From CATQHL01 sp965204655 (GTDB lineage: Bacteria > Actinomycetota > Acidimicrobiia > Acidimicrobiales > CATQHL01), in assembly GCA_965204655.1 (NCBI GenBank), contig OZ241998.1, positions 186,001 to 250,000 of the forward strand: DNA of 64,000 nt, read 5' to 3'. Below the pieces are notes generated by a model. That model searched no databases. It saw only the letters and a list, made by a program, of their open reading frames with translations, and had not been told where the DNA came from. Positions 18,205-26,848 of this stretch are shown in pieces (position 1 is the first letter of the stretch; every line of letters starts with the position of its first letter). The translations under genes were made by a program, and so were the position numbers.

Positions 18205-18636
18205 TCAGTCCTCGGCGGAGAGAATCCGCAGCGCCCGCAGCGCCCGGCCCTCCGTAGCCCCGTCGGTCTGTGCGTACCAATACAGAGCTTCTTCGCTGCT
18301 GAAGGCGCCTATCCGGCTCTCCACGGCGTAGCGGCGCATGGGCTTGCGGAGGGGCAGGGCAGCGCTTACCTTGAGTGCAAGAAGAACCCCCGAGTCTTGA
18401 GCGAGGTTGAAGGGGCGCTTGCGACTAGGACTCACCGCTGTGCGCTGATAGCCGGAGGCGGCCACGGCGTCGGTCACGCAGCCTCTAAACGCTGCCGCCT
18501 TCTTCGCCGGCACGCTCAGTACCCGGCGGGTGCGCCCGTTGCCGGTCTCGGTGAGCGTGAACCCCCAGCCGTCTTCTGCCGGAGTGGGCTGAAGCCGCAA
18601 CTCAAAGCGGCGCTCGCTGCGCCCCGTTACTCCCAT
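18205..18636 (-). CDS. small accessory protein of predicted defence operon
   Basis: A 143-residue protein starting MGVTGRSERRFELRLQPT, located 5 bp after the ATPase stop and 20 bp before the methylase start, so clearly part of the same transcript. It has an Arg-rich N-terminal half (GNGRTRRVLSVPAKKAAAFRG) and an alpha/beta C-terminal part ending VESRIGAFSSEEALYWYAQT and RALRALRILSAED. Comparable systems carry a small protein at this position (DUF3780 in some); I cannot assign this one to a family by eye. It could be a DNA-binding or specificity adaptor, which is inference from position and charge only. Confidence 0.7.
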   Translation of the reverse strand: MGVTGRSERRFELRLQPTPAEDGWGFTLTETGNGRTRRVLSVPAKKAAAFRGCVTDAVAASGYQRTAVSPSRKRPFNLAQDSGVLLALKVSAALPLRKPMRRYAVESRIGAFSSEEALYWYAQTDGATEGRALRALRILSAED

Positions 18637-18641
18637 CAGCC

Positions 18642-21600
18642 CTAGCGGGCGAGTTCAGCTTCCACGCTCAGCCGCCCAGGGTCGTTGGCGGCCACAACAG
18701 AGCGCATTTGTTCCCAGTCCTTGCCCGAAATTGAAAGGGGGCTAGCTGGCGTCAGGTTGATACGCAGCCGCCCAGAGACGTCGCTGCCTGAGTCAGCCAG
18801 TTTGAGGAGGCGGTCTTCGAGACGTTGATAGCCATCGGCGCTGCCTGCGACCTCTGCTTTCAAGCCGCCTTGCAACCCTTTGAATTCCACGGTTACCCGC
18901 ACGTCTACCTGGCATCCCCAGCGGGGTAACTGCGATATGCAGAACCCCAACTTCCGCAGGTCGGAAACCCCTTCGCCCGGATCGGCCGAGGCAGTGATGC
19001 CGACCGCGGTGACAGGGGGCGACCCCAGGTCGGCTATTTGGTCTTCAACCCTTTGGAAAGACTGACCGACGCTGCCCGTCCCTTTGACCTTCCGGTCTTT
19101 TCTCTCTACAGCGAGGATGTTGAGTTCGGATGCCCGCTCGGGCGAGATCACCTTTAGGTCGTCTAACTTGGCGCGGGTGATGGCGGAGGGCGTGAGCGGT
19201 GAAGCGCCGGCTGAGGCTGGCGCAGTTACGACGATCAACCCGTCGGGCATCCCGGCTTGCCTCGCCAATGCTCCTAGGACGTCCTTCTTGGGGGGTTCGC
19301 CGTCCAGGGTTTCCTCTAGGCGGGAGCGCAGGTCGGCCCCGCCGATCTCGCCGTCGCCGCGCTCTACTAGCGCCGCAGTGATGCTTTCGGAAGTGACGGG
19401 TTTGCGCAACAGTTTCAGCGACCTGGCGCGATCTAGCGTGTAGAGCCAAGCGTCGCCTGCGATCCGCACTGAGGGCAGAGCGTCTTCGGCGCTCCAGGTG
19501 CGTTCCCGATCTGCGTCGTGGTACACCCAGGTGCCGTTGCGGATGCCCGCCCCGATGGCCTCCTGAATGAGGGAGGCGTCGAGCAGTATCTGCTGGCCGT
19601 GGTCCCGCCAGGTAACCTCGGCCAACTCCTTGGTGGTTACTTCCTCCTTGCGACTAAAGCCTGTCGCCTTGGCCAGCCGGTCGGTGGGAGGTGGTTTGCC
19701 GGAGATCTTGCCGTATTCCCGAAGGACGCCGAGGACCGTTTTGGTCTGGGACTTCTTGGCCTGTCCCTGATCTACGGGCGGCAGTTCAAAGTGCCGTAGG
19801 TCGCTGTTTTTCGGGGACCTCTCCGGCCAGTAGAGGTGCCGGTAAGCCCGGCACACCGCTATGTATGTTTCTAGGTTTGCGTTGTCAGCTAGCTTCTGTA
19901 GGCGCTTGTGTACTTCGGGGGAGAAATCGGAGAGACGCTGAGAGTCGCTTGCAAGGCGCTTGGCGGCCAACTCGAACCGGACTCTCTTGCGCATCGCCTC
20001 CTCTTCGTTCCCGTCTGCGACAAGAGCGAGCACCCCGTTTCGGTATGTGCGGTTGACTTCCCCAGCCCCTGAGTAGTGGAATATTGCGGGAATAGGGGGG
20101 GGGGGGGGGGGATAGTTGCTGAATTATCCCCGGAGGAGTCCACAGAAACGTCGGCGTAGTTAAAAACGGCGAGTTGCAGGCGCGGCTCGTCTGACACGTG
20201 AGCGGGCGCACTGGGTGATTGGACGGTCTTCACATCTCCTTCCGAGGGGAACAACCTTTCTATGCGATGGTTAAGCTCCTCGGTCACCTCGGACTTAGAG
20301 ACGTTTTCCATTTCTGAAACGATGATGCGGTTGGCGTTGGGCTCTATCGTGAACCGCCAGCGCAACCCGTCGGAGATCAAGTGCCAAGCCTCCGACTCAG
20401 CCGCCCCCAGCGCTTCATCCACCAGAGAAGGATCCTCGTTTGGGCGGAGCGTTCCTAAGTAGACGTCGGGGGGTGTCGCCCCGGGGGAGGGTTCGCCGGC
20501 CACGCTGTGAAGGAAGACGGAGCGGCAACTTCGTGTGGCTATTTGCTTTGTCCAGTTGTTTTTCTGGTCGATCCGGGTGGCGTGGGTGTCCGCACCGGCG
20601 AAGTCGGCCGTCGCTGGGGCGTTGAGTTCTTCTCTGCCGATGGAGGTGGTTACAGAGGCGCGAACCTGTTCGTCCTCTAGGGGCAGGTCGCCTAGGTTGA
20701 TGATGGGCAGGTTTCCGCCGTCCGCCCAGATCCGCCTGACGGATTCGGCCAGCATCTTGAGGGCGCCGCGCGCCCGCTGGAAGCCCGGCAGAGGGCCTAT
20801 TCGCTTGTCTAGGCAGTCGATGAGGGCGGGGTGGAAGGGGTAGGAGTCTCGGAGACGTTCGCAGTACCCCGCCGGGTCGTCCGCTGCCTGTCCCGCACTC
20901 GTGCCTTTTTTATTCAAGTCGGTATAGAAGTCGCGGTAAGCCGTCTCTACGGCAGAGGCCGCTTTTTCGTCCACGTCCTCAAAGAGCCGCCGACGCAGAA
21001 TGAAGCCAATTTCCTTATCTTCTGCTGGCTTTCCGATGGCGCCCTTGGGGCGCTCCATCACTTCGGCGGCTTCCTGAATCAGTCGCTCGGAGGCCGCGAC
21101 GGAGAGCATTTCGGCAACATCTTCGGTCTTTTTGCCGAAAGCGGCGGCGGCGCCTGTGGCCAGCGTCACGATGATGCGGACGGCGGGAGCAGCCGTAGCA
21201 GCCTCAAAGAGCACCTTCAGGTTCTCAACGGTGGCGTCGGCGAGGTCCCTGACCTTGGCGTCCCCTGAGACGGCCATCCTATGCAGGTATTGAGCCAGCT
21301 CGTCAATGACGATGACGGTGGGGGCTTCGCTGAGCATTTCCAACCAGATCTGCTTGCCGCAGCCGGTGCGGGCGGCGTCGCTGCGAGCCATCGCCTCTTG
21401 TGTCCGACCCCCGAGTTGGCGGCCTATTTCGCCCCAGAGGGTGTGGGTGGTGACCCCGTCGGTGGTGAGACCGTTGATGGGTTCGAGGCTGTCGCCCACT
21501 ACTGCAGCCACCCGGCACGTGGAGGGGAGCAGGTCGGGGTCTATGAATTCGTTGAGGTTGGCCGGCCGGGCGCCCTTTGCGATGTGCCAGAGAGCGATGA

Positions 21601-21898
21601 GGCCGTGCGTTTTACCGCCGCCGAAACTGGTCTCGTAGCGGCAGACGGCGTGCTCGGCGCTTGGCGCCTGTGCGGTTTGTCCTGAGAGGCGGGCGAAGGT
21701 GCCGCGCAGGAGTTCCTTGAGACCCTGCGTGGGGAACGTCAGGTTGAAGAAGGAATCTGCGTCGGAGTAGGCCTCGTATCCTGCGCCTGAGTAGACGACC
21801 TGATCGAGTTGGGCGGCGAAGTGCTTGTCTACGAGACCGCCTTTTAGCACCTCGGGTCGCGGCTGGCAGGTCTTGCGAATGCTCGCCAAGCCGGTCAT
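18642..21898 (-). CDS. DUF499-type AAA+ ATPase, frameshifted at a C17 tract
   Basis: N-terminal part (21898 to about 20112, 595 residues): conserved start MTGLASIRKTCQPRPEVLKG, Walker A SFGGGKTH (92-98), Walker B TVIVIDELAQYLHR (195-205), and QRARGALKMLAESVRRIW. At 20111-20095 the coding strand has 17 consecutive C. As assembled, the frame after the tract runs off-phase and stops at 19889 (669 aa). The correct C-terminal frame resumes immediately after the tract: FHYSGAGEVNRTYRNG, then AMRKRVRFELAAKRL, ending at 18642 with SVEAELAR. A tract of 15 or 18 C would join the halves into one protein of about 1,085 residues, in line with the length expected for DUF499 proteins. First gene of the operon and likely the motor of the system. 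Either phase-OFF or a homopolymer miscall. Confidence 0.85.
20095..20111 (-). repeat. 17-bp homopolymer tract (G17 on +, C17 on coding strand)
   Basis: Seventeen consecutive G on the + strand inside the DUF499-type ATPase gene, encoding ATI-PPPPP-L in the upstream frame. It is the longest homopolymer I see in the window; the next is G11 in nrdJ. Tracts of this length slip at high frequency in known phase-variable genes. It separates two halves that are conserved-looking in different frames. Confidence 0.95.
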
Positions 21899-22055
21899 GG
21901 GATGTTTGACGTTTCTTGGCGGGCGTGCACGCCCGCCAAGGCTACTAGTTGGGTGAGCCTTTCCCCCGTCTGCGCCCTTTCCCCCATCGGGGCGGGGTGT
22001 TACAGGTCGTGTTGATTGAGCATCGCGGGGCGCGGAGGGCGGTCAATCCTGTTGC

Positions 22056-23687
22056 ATGGAGTGCATCGAATCGGCAAGCGCAAGCGAGACGCCGCCCGCC
22101 GCCCCTGGGGGGGCCGCCTCTGAGGGGCCTATTGGGTTTTGGGCGGTGGCGGAGGCATACCCCGAGCGTTTGGCCGTCGTGGAGGCGTCGGGGCGCTCGG
22201 TCAGCTACGGCGAACTCGCCGACCTCACTAACCGCTACGCCCACCTGCTAGCGGAAATGGGGGGTCACCTCGTCTTGGTGCTGCCCAACGGCATTGAGCA
22301 CGTCGCCCTGGGGCTGGCCGCCTACCAAGCGGGCGTTCGCTGGACGCCGGTCAGTTGGCGCTCCACGCCGACCGAACTGGCGCACGTCCTAGCCGACTCG
22401 GGAGCCTCGGTGCTGGCGGCGCACGAGCGGGCAAGCGCCGCTTTTGAGGCGTCGCAAACCCAGGCGTCAGTGCCGCACAAACTTCAGGTGGGCGGAGCGC
22501 CGAACTCAGAGCACGCCCGAGCGCTGGCCGAGGGTTGGAAGTCTTTGGGGGAGTTGGCCTGCGCTCAGCCGTCCACACGTCCGGAGCGCCCCCGGACGGG
22601 TTCAGCGATGTTCTACACCTCCGGCACCACGGGCAAGCCGAAGGGCGTCCGCCGCCGCCTCCCTGACAGGCATCCGGATGAAAGCGCCGAGCGCTCTGTC
22701 CGTCTCTTGAGGTTCTTCGGGATTGAGCCGCACGGCGACAACGTCCATCTCTGCGTCGCGCCCCTTCATCACGCCGCTGCCGGCGTCTGGGTGAACCTTT
22801 CCTTGCATATGGGGCACGGCGTTGTGCTGATGGACGGTTGGGAGGAGATCGGCGCGCTGGAACTCATTGAGAGCCGCCGTGTGACGCAGACGCACATGGT
22901 GCCGACCATGTTCGCTCGGCTGCTTCGGCTGCCCGAAAAAATCCGCTCTTCCTACGACCTCTCCTCGCTGCGCTGGGTGGTGCACGCCGCTGCCCCGTGC
23001 CCGGTAGAGGTGAAGCGGCGGATGCTGGACTGGTGGGGAGACTGCATATACGAGTACTACGCAGCCACCGAAGGCGGCGGGACGCTGGTCGGCCCTAAGG
23101 AGTGGAGGCAGTATCCGGGCACGGTCGGGAAGCCCTGGCCGGGGAGCGAAGTGATAGTGGCCTCCCCCGAAGGCAGGCGGCTGGCGGCGGGGGAGGTCGG
23201 CACGGTTTATATGCGCCAAGCGCGCTCTGCGCCGTTTGAGTACCACAACGACCCGCCGGAGACACCGCCCGGCGGCCTCAAGGGGTTCTTCAGCGTGGGT
23301 GACATGGGGTATTTCAACGAGGACGGTTACCTCTACTTAGTGGACAGGGCGGCGGACGTGATCATCGTGGGCGGGGTGAACGTCTACCCCGCCGAAGTGG
23401 AAGCAGCGCTCGCTGAGTGCCCGCTCGTGGCGGACGCAGCGGTATTCGGAATTCCCAGCGAAGACCTCGGCGAGGAGATCAAGGCGGTAGTCCGCCCGAG
23501 CGAGGGCGTTGAGGCTGGCGAGGACGCCCGGGGGAGAATCCTGGCCTTTCTGGGAGGGCGCATCTCTTCTCGCAGCCACCCCCACTCCCTGGACTTCGCA
23601 GAGTACCTGCCCCGCGACGACGCAGGGAAACTCAACAGGCGCAGCCTGCGCGACCCTTACTGGAGCGATCGCCCGCGCTGTATCTGA
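22056..23687 (+). CDS. AMP-dependent acyl-CoA synthetase/ligase
   Basis: A 543-residue ANL-superfamily enzyme that activates a carboxylic acid with ATP and transfers it to CoA. Motifs: SVSYGELADLTNR (N-terminal domain), MFYTSGTTGKPKGVRRR (P-loop, about 188), EYYAATEGGG (A5), VGDMGYFNEDGYLYLVDRAADVIIVGGVNVYPAEVE (A7-A8 hinge; the conserved Asp/Arg are present), and DDAGKLNRRSL with the catalytic Lys near the C-terminus. The segment after the P-loop (LPDRHPDESAERSV) resembles fatty-acyl or cyclohexanecarboxylate-type ligases in actinobacteria; the substrate is not determined. It is divergent from the defence operon, with about 157 bp between the starts. Confidence 0.88.
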   Translation: MECIESASASETPPAAPGGAASEGPIGFWAVAEAYPERLAVVEASGRSVSYGELADLTNRYAHLLAEMGGHLVLVLPNGIEHVALGLAAYQAGVRWTPVSWRSTPTELAHVLADSGASVLAAHERASAAFEASQTQASVPHKLQVGGAPNSEHARALAEGWKSLGELACAQPSTRPERPRTGSAMFYTSGTTGKPKGVRRRLPDRHPDESAERSVRLLRFFGIEPHGDNVHLCVAPLHHAAAGVWVNLSLHMGHGVVLMDGWEEIGALELIESRRVTQTHMVPTMFARLLRLPEKIRSSYDLSSLRWVVHAAAPCPVEVKRRMLDWWGDCIYEYYAATEGGGTLVGPKEWRQYPGTVGKPWPGSEVIVASPEGRRLAAGEVGTVYMRQARSAPFEYHNDPPETPPGGLKGFFSVGDMGYFNEDGYLYLVDRAADVIIVGGVNVYPAEVEAALAECPLVADAAVFGIPSEDLGEEIKAVVRPSEGVEAGEDARGRILAFLGGRISSRSHPHSLDFAEYLPRDDAGKLNRRSLRDPYWSDRPRCI

Positions 23688-23693
23688 AGGCGG

Positions 23694-24530
23694 TCACCCG
23701 CTTGCGGGCGGGCCGCCCGCGGCTCTGCTGCGGCGCACCACCACGGCTGCGCCCCGGTCGTCGGTCAGCACCTCGGGGGTGGTTCCGTAGAAGTCGGCTA
23801 TGGCTGGGGCGGACAGCACCTCGGCGGGTCTTCCGTCGGCTTCAAAGCGCCCGGAGGCCAGCAACATCAGCCGGTCGGCGAACTGCCCGGCCAGAGACAG
23901 GTCGTGCAGGGCGCTGACCACTGTCAGGCCGCGTTCTCGTCTCAACTCGTCGATCAGTTCCAGCACCTCTAGTTGACGACCGATGTCTAGGGAGGCGGTC
24001 GGTTCGTCGAGCAGCAGGACGGGGGTTTCCTGCGCTAGGGCGCGCGCTGCCGCCACCCTCTGACGTTCGCCGCCCGAGAGCTTGTTCAAAGGGCGTTCCG
24101 CCAACTCCGAGATGCCAAGACTTTCCAGGGCTGCGAGAGCCTTTGCGTAGTCCTCGCCCCCGGCGGCGAGAGACAGGCCGCGGTGGGGAGTGCGCCCTAG
24201 GAGCACGTAGTCAATGGCGGCCATGCCTGCGGGCAGCACCGGGTTCTGCGCCACCAAGGAGACCAGGGTTGCCCGTCGGCGGGAGCGCATGGCGGCTGCG
24301 TCTTCGCCGGCGATGAGCACGCGCCCCCTGTAGCGCAGGACGCCAGCGACGGCGTGGAGGAGCGTCGTCTTGCCCGCTCCGTTGGGGCCGATCAGCCCCA
24401 GCCACTCGCCGCCGGCAACCGAGAGGTTCACCCCGGCCAGCACCTCCCTGCGGTCGAGGCGGACGCTCAGGTTTTCGCAGAGCAGGACGGGTGGACAGAG
24501 CAGGACGGGGGGATTGTCTTTTCTGCTCAC
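23694..24530 (-). CDS. btuD: ABC transporter ATP-binding protein, cobalamin/Fe-siderophore type
   Basis: About 278 residues from GTG 24530. The frame extends far upstream but only as a shadow of the permease gene; the GTG overlaps the permease stop by 4 bp (GTGA), indicating coupling. Motifs: GLIGPNGAGKTTLLHAVAG (Walker A), VAQNPVLPAGM (Q-loop), LNKLSGGERQRVAAARALAQ (signature), VLLLDEPTASLD (Walker B) and ALHDLSLAGQFAD (H-loop). Family is FecE/BtuD/FhuC. The cobalamin riboswitch upstream of the operon makes vitamin B12 import the best reading. It ends 6 bp after the convergent acyl-CoA ligase stop. Confidence 0.88.
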   Translation of the reverse strand: MSRKDNPPVLLCPPVLLCENLSVRLDRREVLAGVNLSVAGGEWLGLIGPNGAGKTTLLHAVAGVLRYRGRVLIAGEDAAAMRSRRRATLVSLVAQNPVLPAGMAAIDYVLLGRTPHRGLSLAAGGEDYAKALAALESLGISELAERPLNKLSGGERQRVAAARALAQETPVLLLDEPTASLDIGRQLEVLELIDELRRERGLTVVSALHDLSLAGQFADRLMLLASGRFEADGRPAEVLSAPAIADFYGTTPEVLTDDRGAAVVVRRSRAAGGPPASG

Positions 24531-25561
24531 GCTGTCCGTCCGATCCTCCTGCGCAGGATGGCCAAGAAGAAGGGGGCGCCGAAGAACGCCGTCACCACGC
24601 CTATCGGCAGTTCCGCCGGGGATTGCAGGGTTCTGGCCAGCAGGTCGGCGAGCGTGAGGAACGCCCCCCCGAAGAGCAGCGAAAGGGGCAGGACGATTCG
24701 GTTGCTCACGCCGGCCAGCAGCCGCACTCCGTGAGGGATGATCAGACCCACGAAGCCGATTAGGCCGGCGGTCGCAACTGCAGCGGCGGTTGCCAGGGAG
24801 GCGGCCAGCACCACCGCCATGCGGATGCTGCGAGGGCGCAGCCCCAGGGTGGCTGCCTCGTCGTCTCCTACAGCGAGGACGTCGAGATGGTTGCGGAAGA
24901 ACATCATTACCAGCGTCGCCACTGCGGCGTATGGCAGCAGCCTCAGCACCTCCGACCACCCGCTCGTGGAGAGCCGCCCCAGTATCCAGGTGTAGACCTC
25001 CCGGAAGTTCTGCCACTCGCGCTGGAGGAGGTAGGTCTGGACTGCCGTCAAGAAACTGGCCACTGCAACTCCAGCCAGCAGCAGGGAGGCCACAGACCCA
25101 GATCCCAGCAGGATGGCGGCTCCAGCGGCCGTCAGCGCTCCGGCGAAGGCGGCGGCCTCCACGCCCCCGGCGGCGCCCCCGGAGGCCCCGGCGATCACCG
25201 CCAGCGTGGCTCCCAGGCCGGCTCCGGCTGCGATCCCCAAGAGGTAGGGGTCGGCCAGCGGGTTGCGGAACACGCCCTGGTAGGCCGCTCCGGAGACGCC
25301 GAGCATGCCCCCGACGAGCACCCCCAGCACCACCCGAGGCATGCGCAGTTCTCGCAGGATGGCGGCGTGGGCGTCGTTGAGCCCTGAGTCCAGAGCCACA
25401 AAGGGCAGCCAGTCCAGAATTTCCAGCAGGGCGCGCCAGGGGTTGATGGAGACCGGCCCGACGGCGACTCCGGCGATTCCAGCCAGGATCACCGACAGCA
25501 ACCCGATGGAAACCCACCGCAGGGAGCGGCTGCGGTGGGGCGCAAGCCCGGCGGCCTTCAC
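24527..25561 (-). CDS. btuC: FecCD/BtuC-family ABC transporter permease
   Basis: A 344-residue polytopic membrane protein of the BtuC/FecCD family, with about ten hydrophobic segments. Recognisable motifs: RMPRVVLGVLVGGMLGVSGAAYQGVFRNPLADPYLLG (family signature; ADPYLLGIAAGAGLG), TYLLQREWQNFREVYTWILG, and AGLIGFVGLIIPHGVRLLAG, the coupling region contacting the ATPase. GTG 25561 lies 1 bp after the stop of the binding-protein gene. Forms the membrane channel for cobalamin (inferred from the riboswitch) together with the neighbouring ATPase and lipoprotein. Confidence 0.92.
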   Translation of the reverse strand: MKAAGLAPHRSRSLRWVSIGLLSVILAGIAGVAVGPVSINPWRALLEILDWLPFVALDSGLNDAHAAILRELRMPRVVLGVLVGGMLGVSGAAYQGVFRNPLADPYLLGIAAGAGLGATLAVIAGASGGAAGGVEAAAFAGALTAAGAAILLGSGSVASLLLAGVAVASFLTAVQTYLLQREWQNFREVYTWILGRLSTSGWSEVLRLLPYAAVATLVMMFFRNHLDVLAVGDDEAATLGLRPRSIRMAVVLAASLATAAAVATAGLIGFVGLIIPHGVRLLAGVSNRIVLPLSLLFGGAFLTLADLLARTLQSPAELPIGVVTAFFGAPFFLAILRRRIGRTA

Positions 25562-25562
25562 G

Positions 25563-26579
25563 CTAGGACATGTCTGCGAGGGCGTCGGTCACGAACTCTA
25601 AGAAGTCGACTATCCGCGGCCCCCAGCGTGAGGCGATGTCGGGGGGCAGGACGACCACTCTTCCTTCCTGCACGGCGGTGAGTTGACTCCAGCCCGGGCG
25701 CTCGGCGACTTCTGCCAGCGCCTCCTCTGGGGTGCCTGAAGATACGAAGATCAGGTCGGGGTCGGACTCAAGGATGAACTCAGCGGAGAGTTGTGGATAA
25801 CCGCCCGCGTCTTCGGCTTCGTCGGCGATGCTCTGCAGACCTGCTAGGGCGTAGACGCTCCCGATGAAGGTGTCGGAGGTGACCGAATAGAAAGTGGAGT
25901 CCAGTTCGTGGTAGTAGGTCGCCTCTAGGTCGGGGGCGATCCCTTGGAGCAGTTCGGCGAAGCGGGCTTGCATTGAGCTGACCGATTCTTCGGCGCCGGC
26001 CACATTGGCGGTGACTTTGCCTAGCAGGAGCATCTGGTCGTAGACGTCGAAGATTTCTTCGGCTGCTGGCAGCACCAGCATGGGGATGCCCAAGGTCTCC
26101 ATGCCCTCGGCCAAGTCGCCCGGGACGTAAGAGGAGACCACGAAGTCCGGCTGATAGTCGGCTATCGCTTCTAGGTTCGGGTTGAAGCCGCTGAGTTCAG
26201 TGACGGGCGCCTCGGGGGGGTAATAGGAATACTCGTCCACGGCGACGACCTGTTCGCCCGCGCCGATGGCGAAAAGCATCTCCGTATGCGTGGGGGAGAG
26301 GGAGACAATCCGCTCCGGGCGACCGGCGATGGTGAGGTTGGTGCCGCTCGGCGCGGTGATGCGGAGGGGATAGTCCGCCGGAGGGGGGACGTTCTCGGCT
26401 GGCTCGGTGGCGGGGGTTGTTTCAGGGGTGGCGCCTACCGCGGTGGCGGTTGTTTCGGCGGTGGCGGCCACCTCGGCGGCGTTCTCTGCGCCGCCGCAAG
26501 CTCCAGCGAATAAGAACAGCGCTGCGAAGACGGTCAAGGCAGGGCGGGCCCGGACTGAGCGAGATGATTTGACTTGCAT
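25563..26579 (-). CDS. btuF: periplasmic-binding lipoprotein of the B12 ABC transporter
   Basis: About 338 residues from ATG 26579, preceded by a strong AGGAGGG site; the longer frame upstream is only riboswitch sequence. The signal peptide ends in LFAGACGG, a lipobox with Cys near residue 27, followed by a Thr/Ala/Pro linker. The body matches the BtuF/FepB class III binding fold: RIVSLSPTHTEMLFAIGAGEQVVAVDEYSYYP, then FNPNLEAIADYQPDFVVSSY, and the C-terminal ESDPDLIFVSSGTPEEAL. It captures ligand outside the membrane for the permease/ATPase encoded downstream. Confidence 0.92.
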   Translation of the reverse strand: MQVKSSRSVRARPALTVFAALFLFAGACGGAENAAEVAATAETTATAVGATPETTPATEPAENVPPPADYPLRITAPSGTNLTIAGRPERIVSLSPTHTEMLFAIGAGEQVVAVDEYSYYPPEAPVTELSGFNPNLEAIADYQPDFVVSSYVPGDLAEGMETLGIPMLVLPAAEEIFDVYDQMLLLGKVTANVAGAEESVSSMQARFAELLQGIAPDLEATYYHELDSTFYSVTSDTFIGSVYALAGLQSIADEAEDAGGYPQLSAEFILESDPDLIFVSSGTPEEALAEVAERPGWSQLTAVQEGRVVVLPPDIASRWGPRIVDFLEFVTDALADMS

Positions 26580-26599
26580 GTTTCCCTCCTGCTGTGAGT

Positions 26600-26778
26600 A
26601 GCGGCTGGCAGACAGCAGGGAAACTGCTAAAACCAGCCCCTCCTCGGGGGCCTGATGGTTTAGGCGGCCGAAAAACTCGATCGGGCTCGCCTCCGAAACT
26701 GGAGGCACTACCGCTGCGGGACAGCGCCGGAATCTCACCGGACTTCGGTTGTCGACCGCCGGAAAGACTAGCGGACGG
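26600..26778 (-). promoter_or_regulatory. cobalamin riboswitch
   Basis: On the minus strand, between a likely promoter region near 26800 and the btuF-like start, the leader contains the cobalamin aptamer core: GTCCGGTGAGATTCCGGCG followed by CTGTCCCGCAGCGGTAGTG, matching the conserved B12-box arrangement (TCCGG...CCGGCGCTGTCCCGC). Flanking stems are present. Just before the gene there is a GC-rich hairpin (GCCCC-CGAGGA-GGGGC followed by GGTTTT) that could act as the expression platform or terminator. Binding of adenosylcobalamin should turn the importer operon off. Confidence 0.85.
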
Positions 26779-26848
26779 AAAGATTATTAAGTTGGGGAAT
26801 TCTTAAGGTGGGTGCTTTTTGGTTCGCTGCGTCGGCGTTCGTTTGCCG

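Noticed and set aside
18185..18280. Longer methylase start at 18280
   Set aside because: It overlaps the small accessory gene and adds non-family residues; ATG 18184 fits better.
24531..25517. N-terminal extension of the ABC ATPase frame to 607 aa
   Set aside because: It lies entirely inside the permease gene in another frame; the GTG at 24530 gives a normal ATPase.
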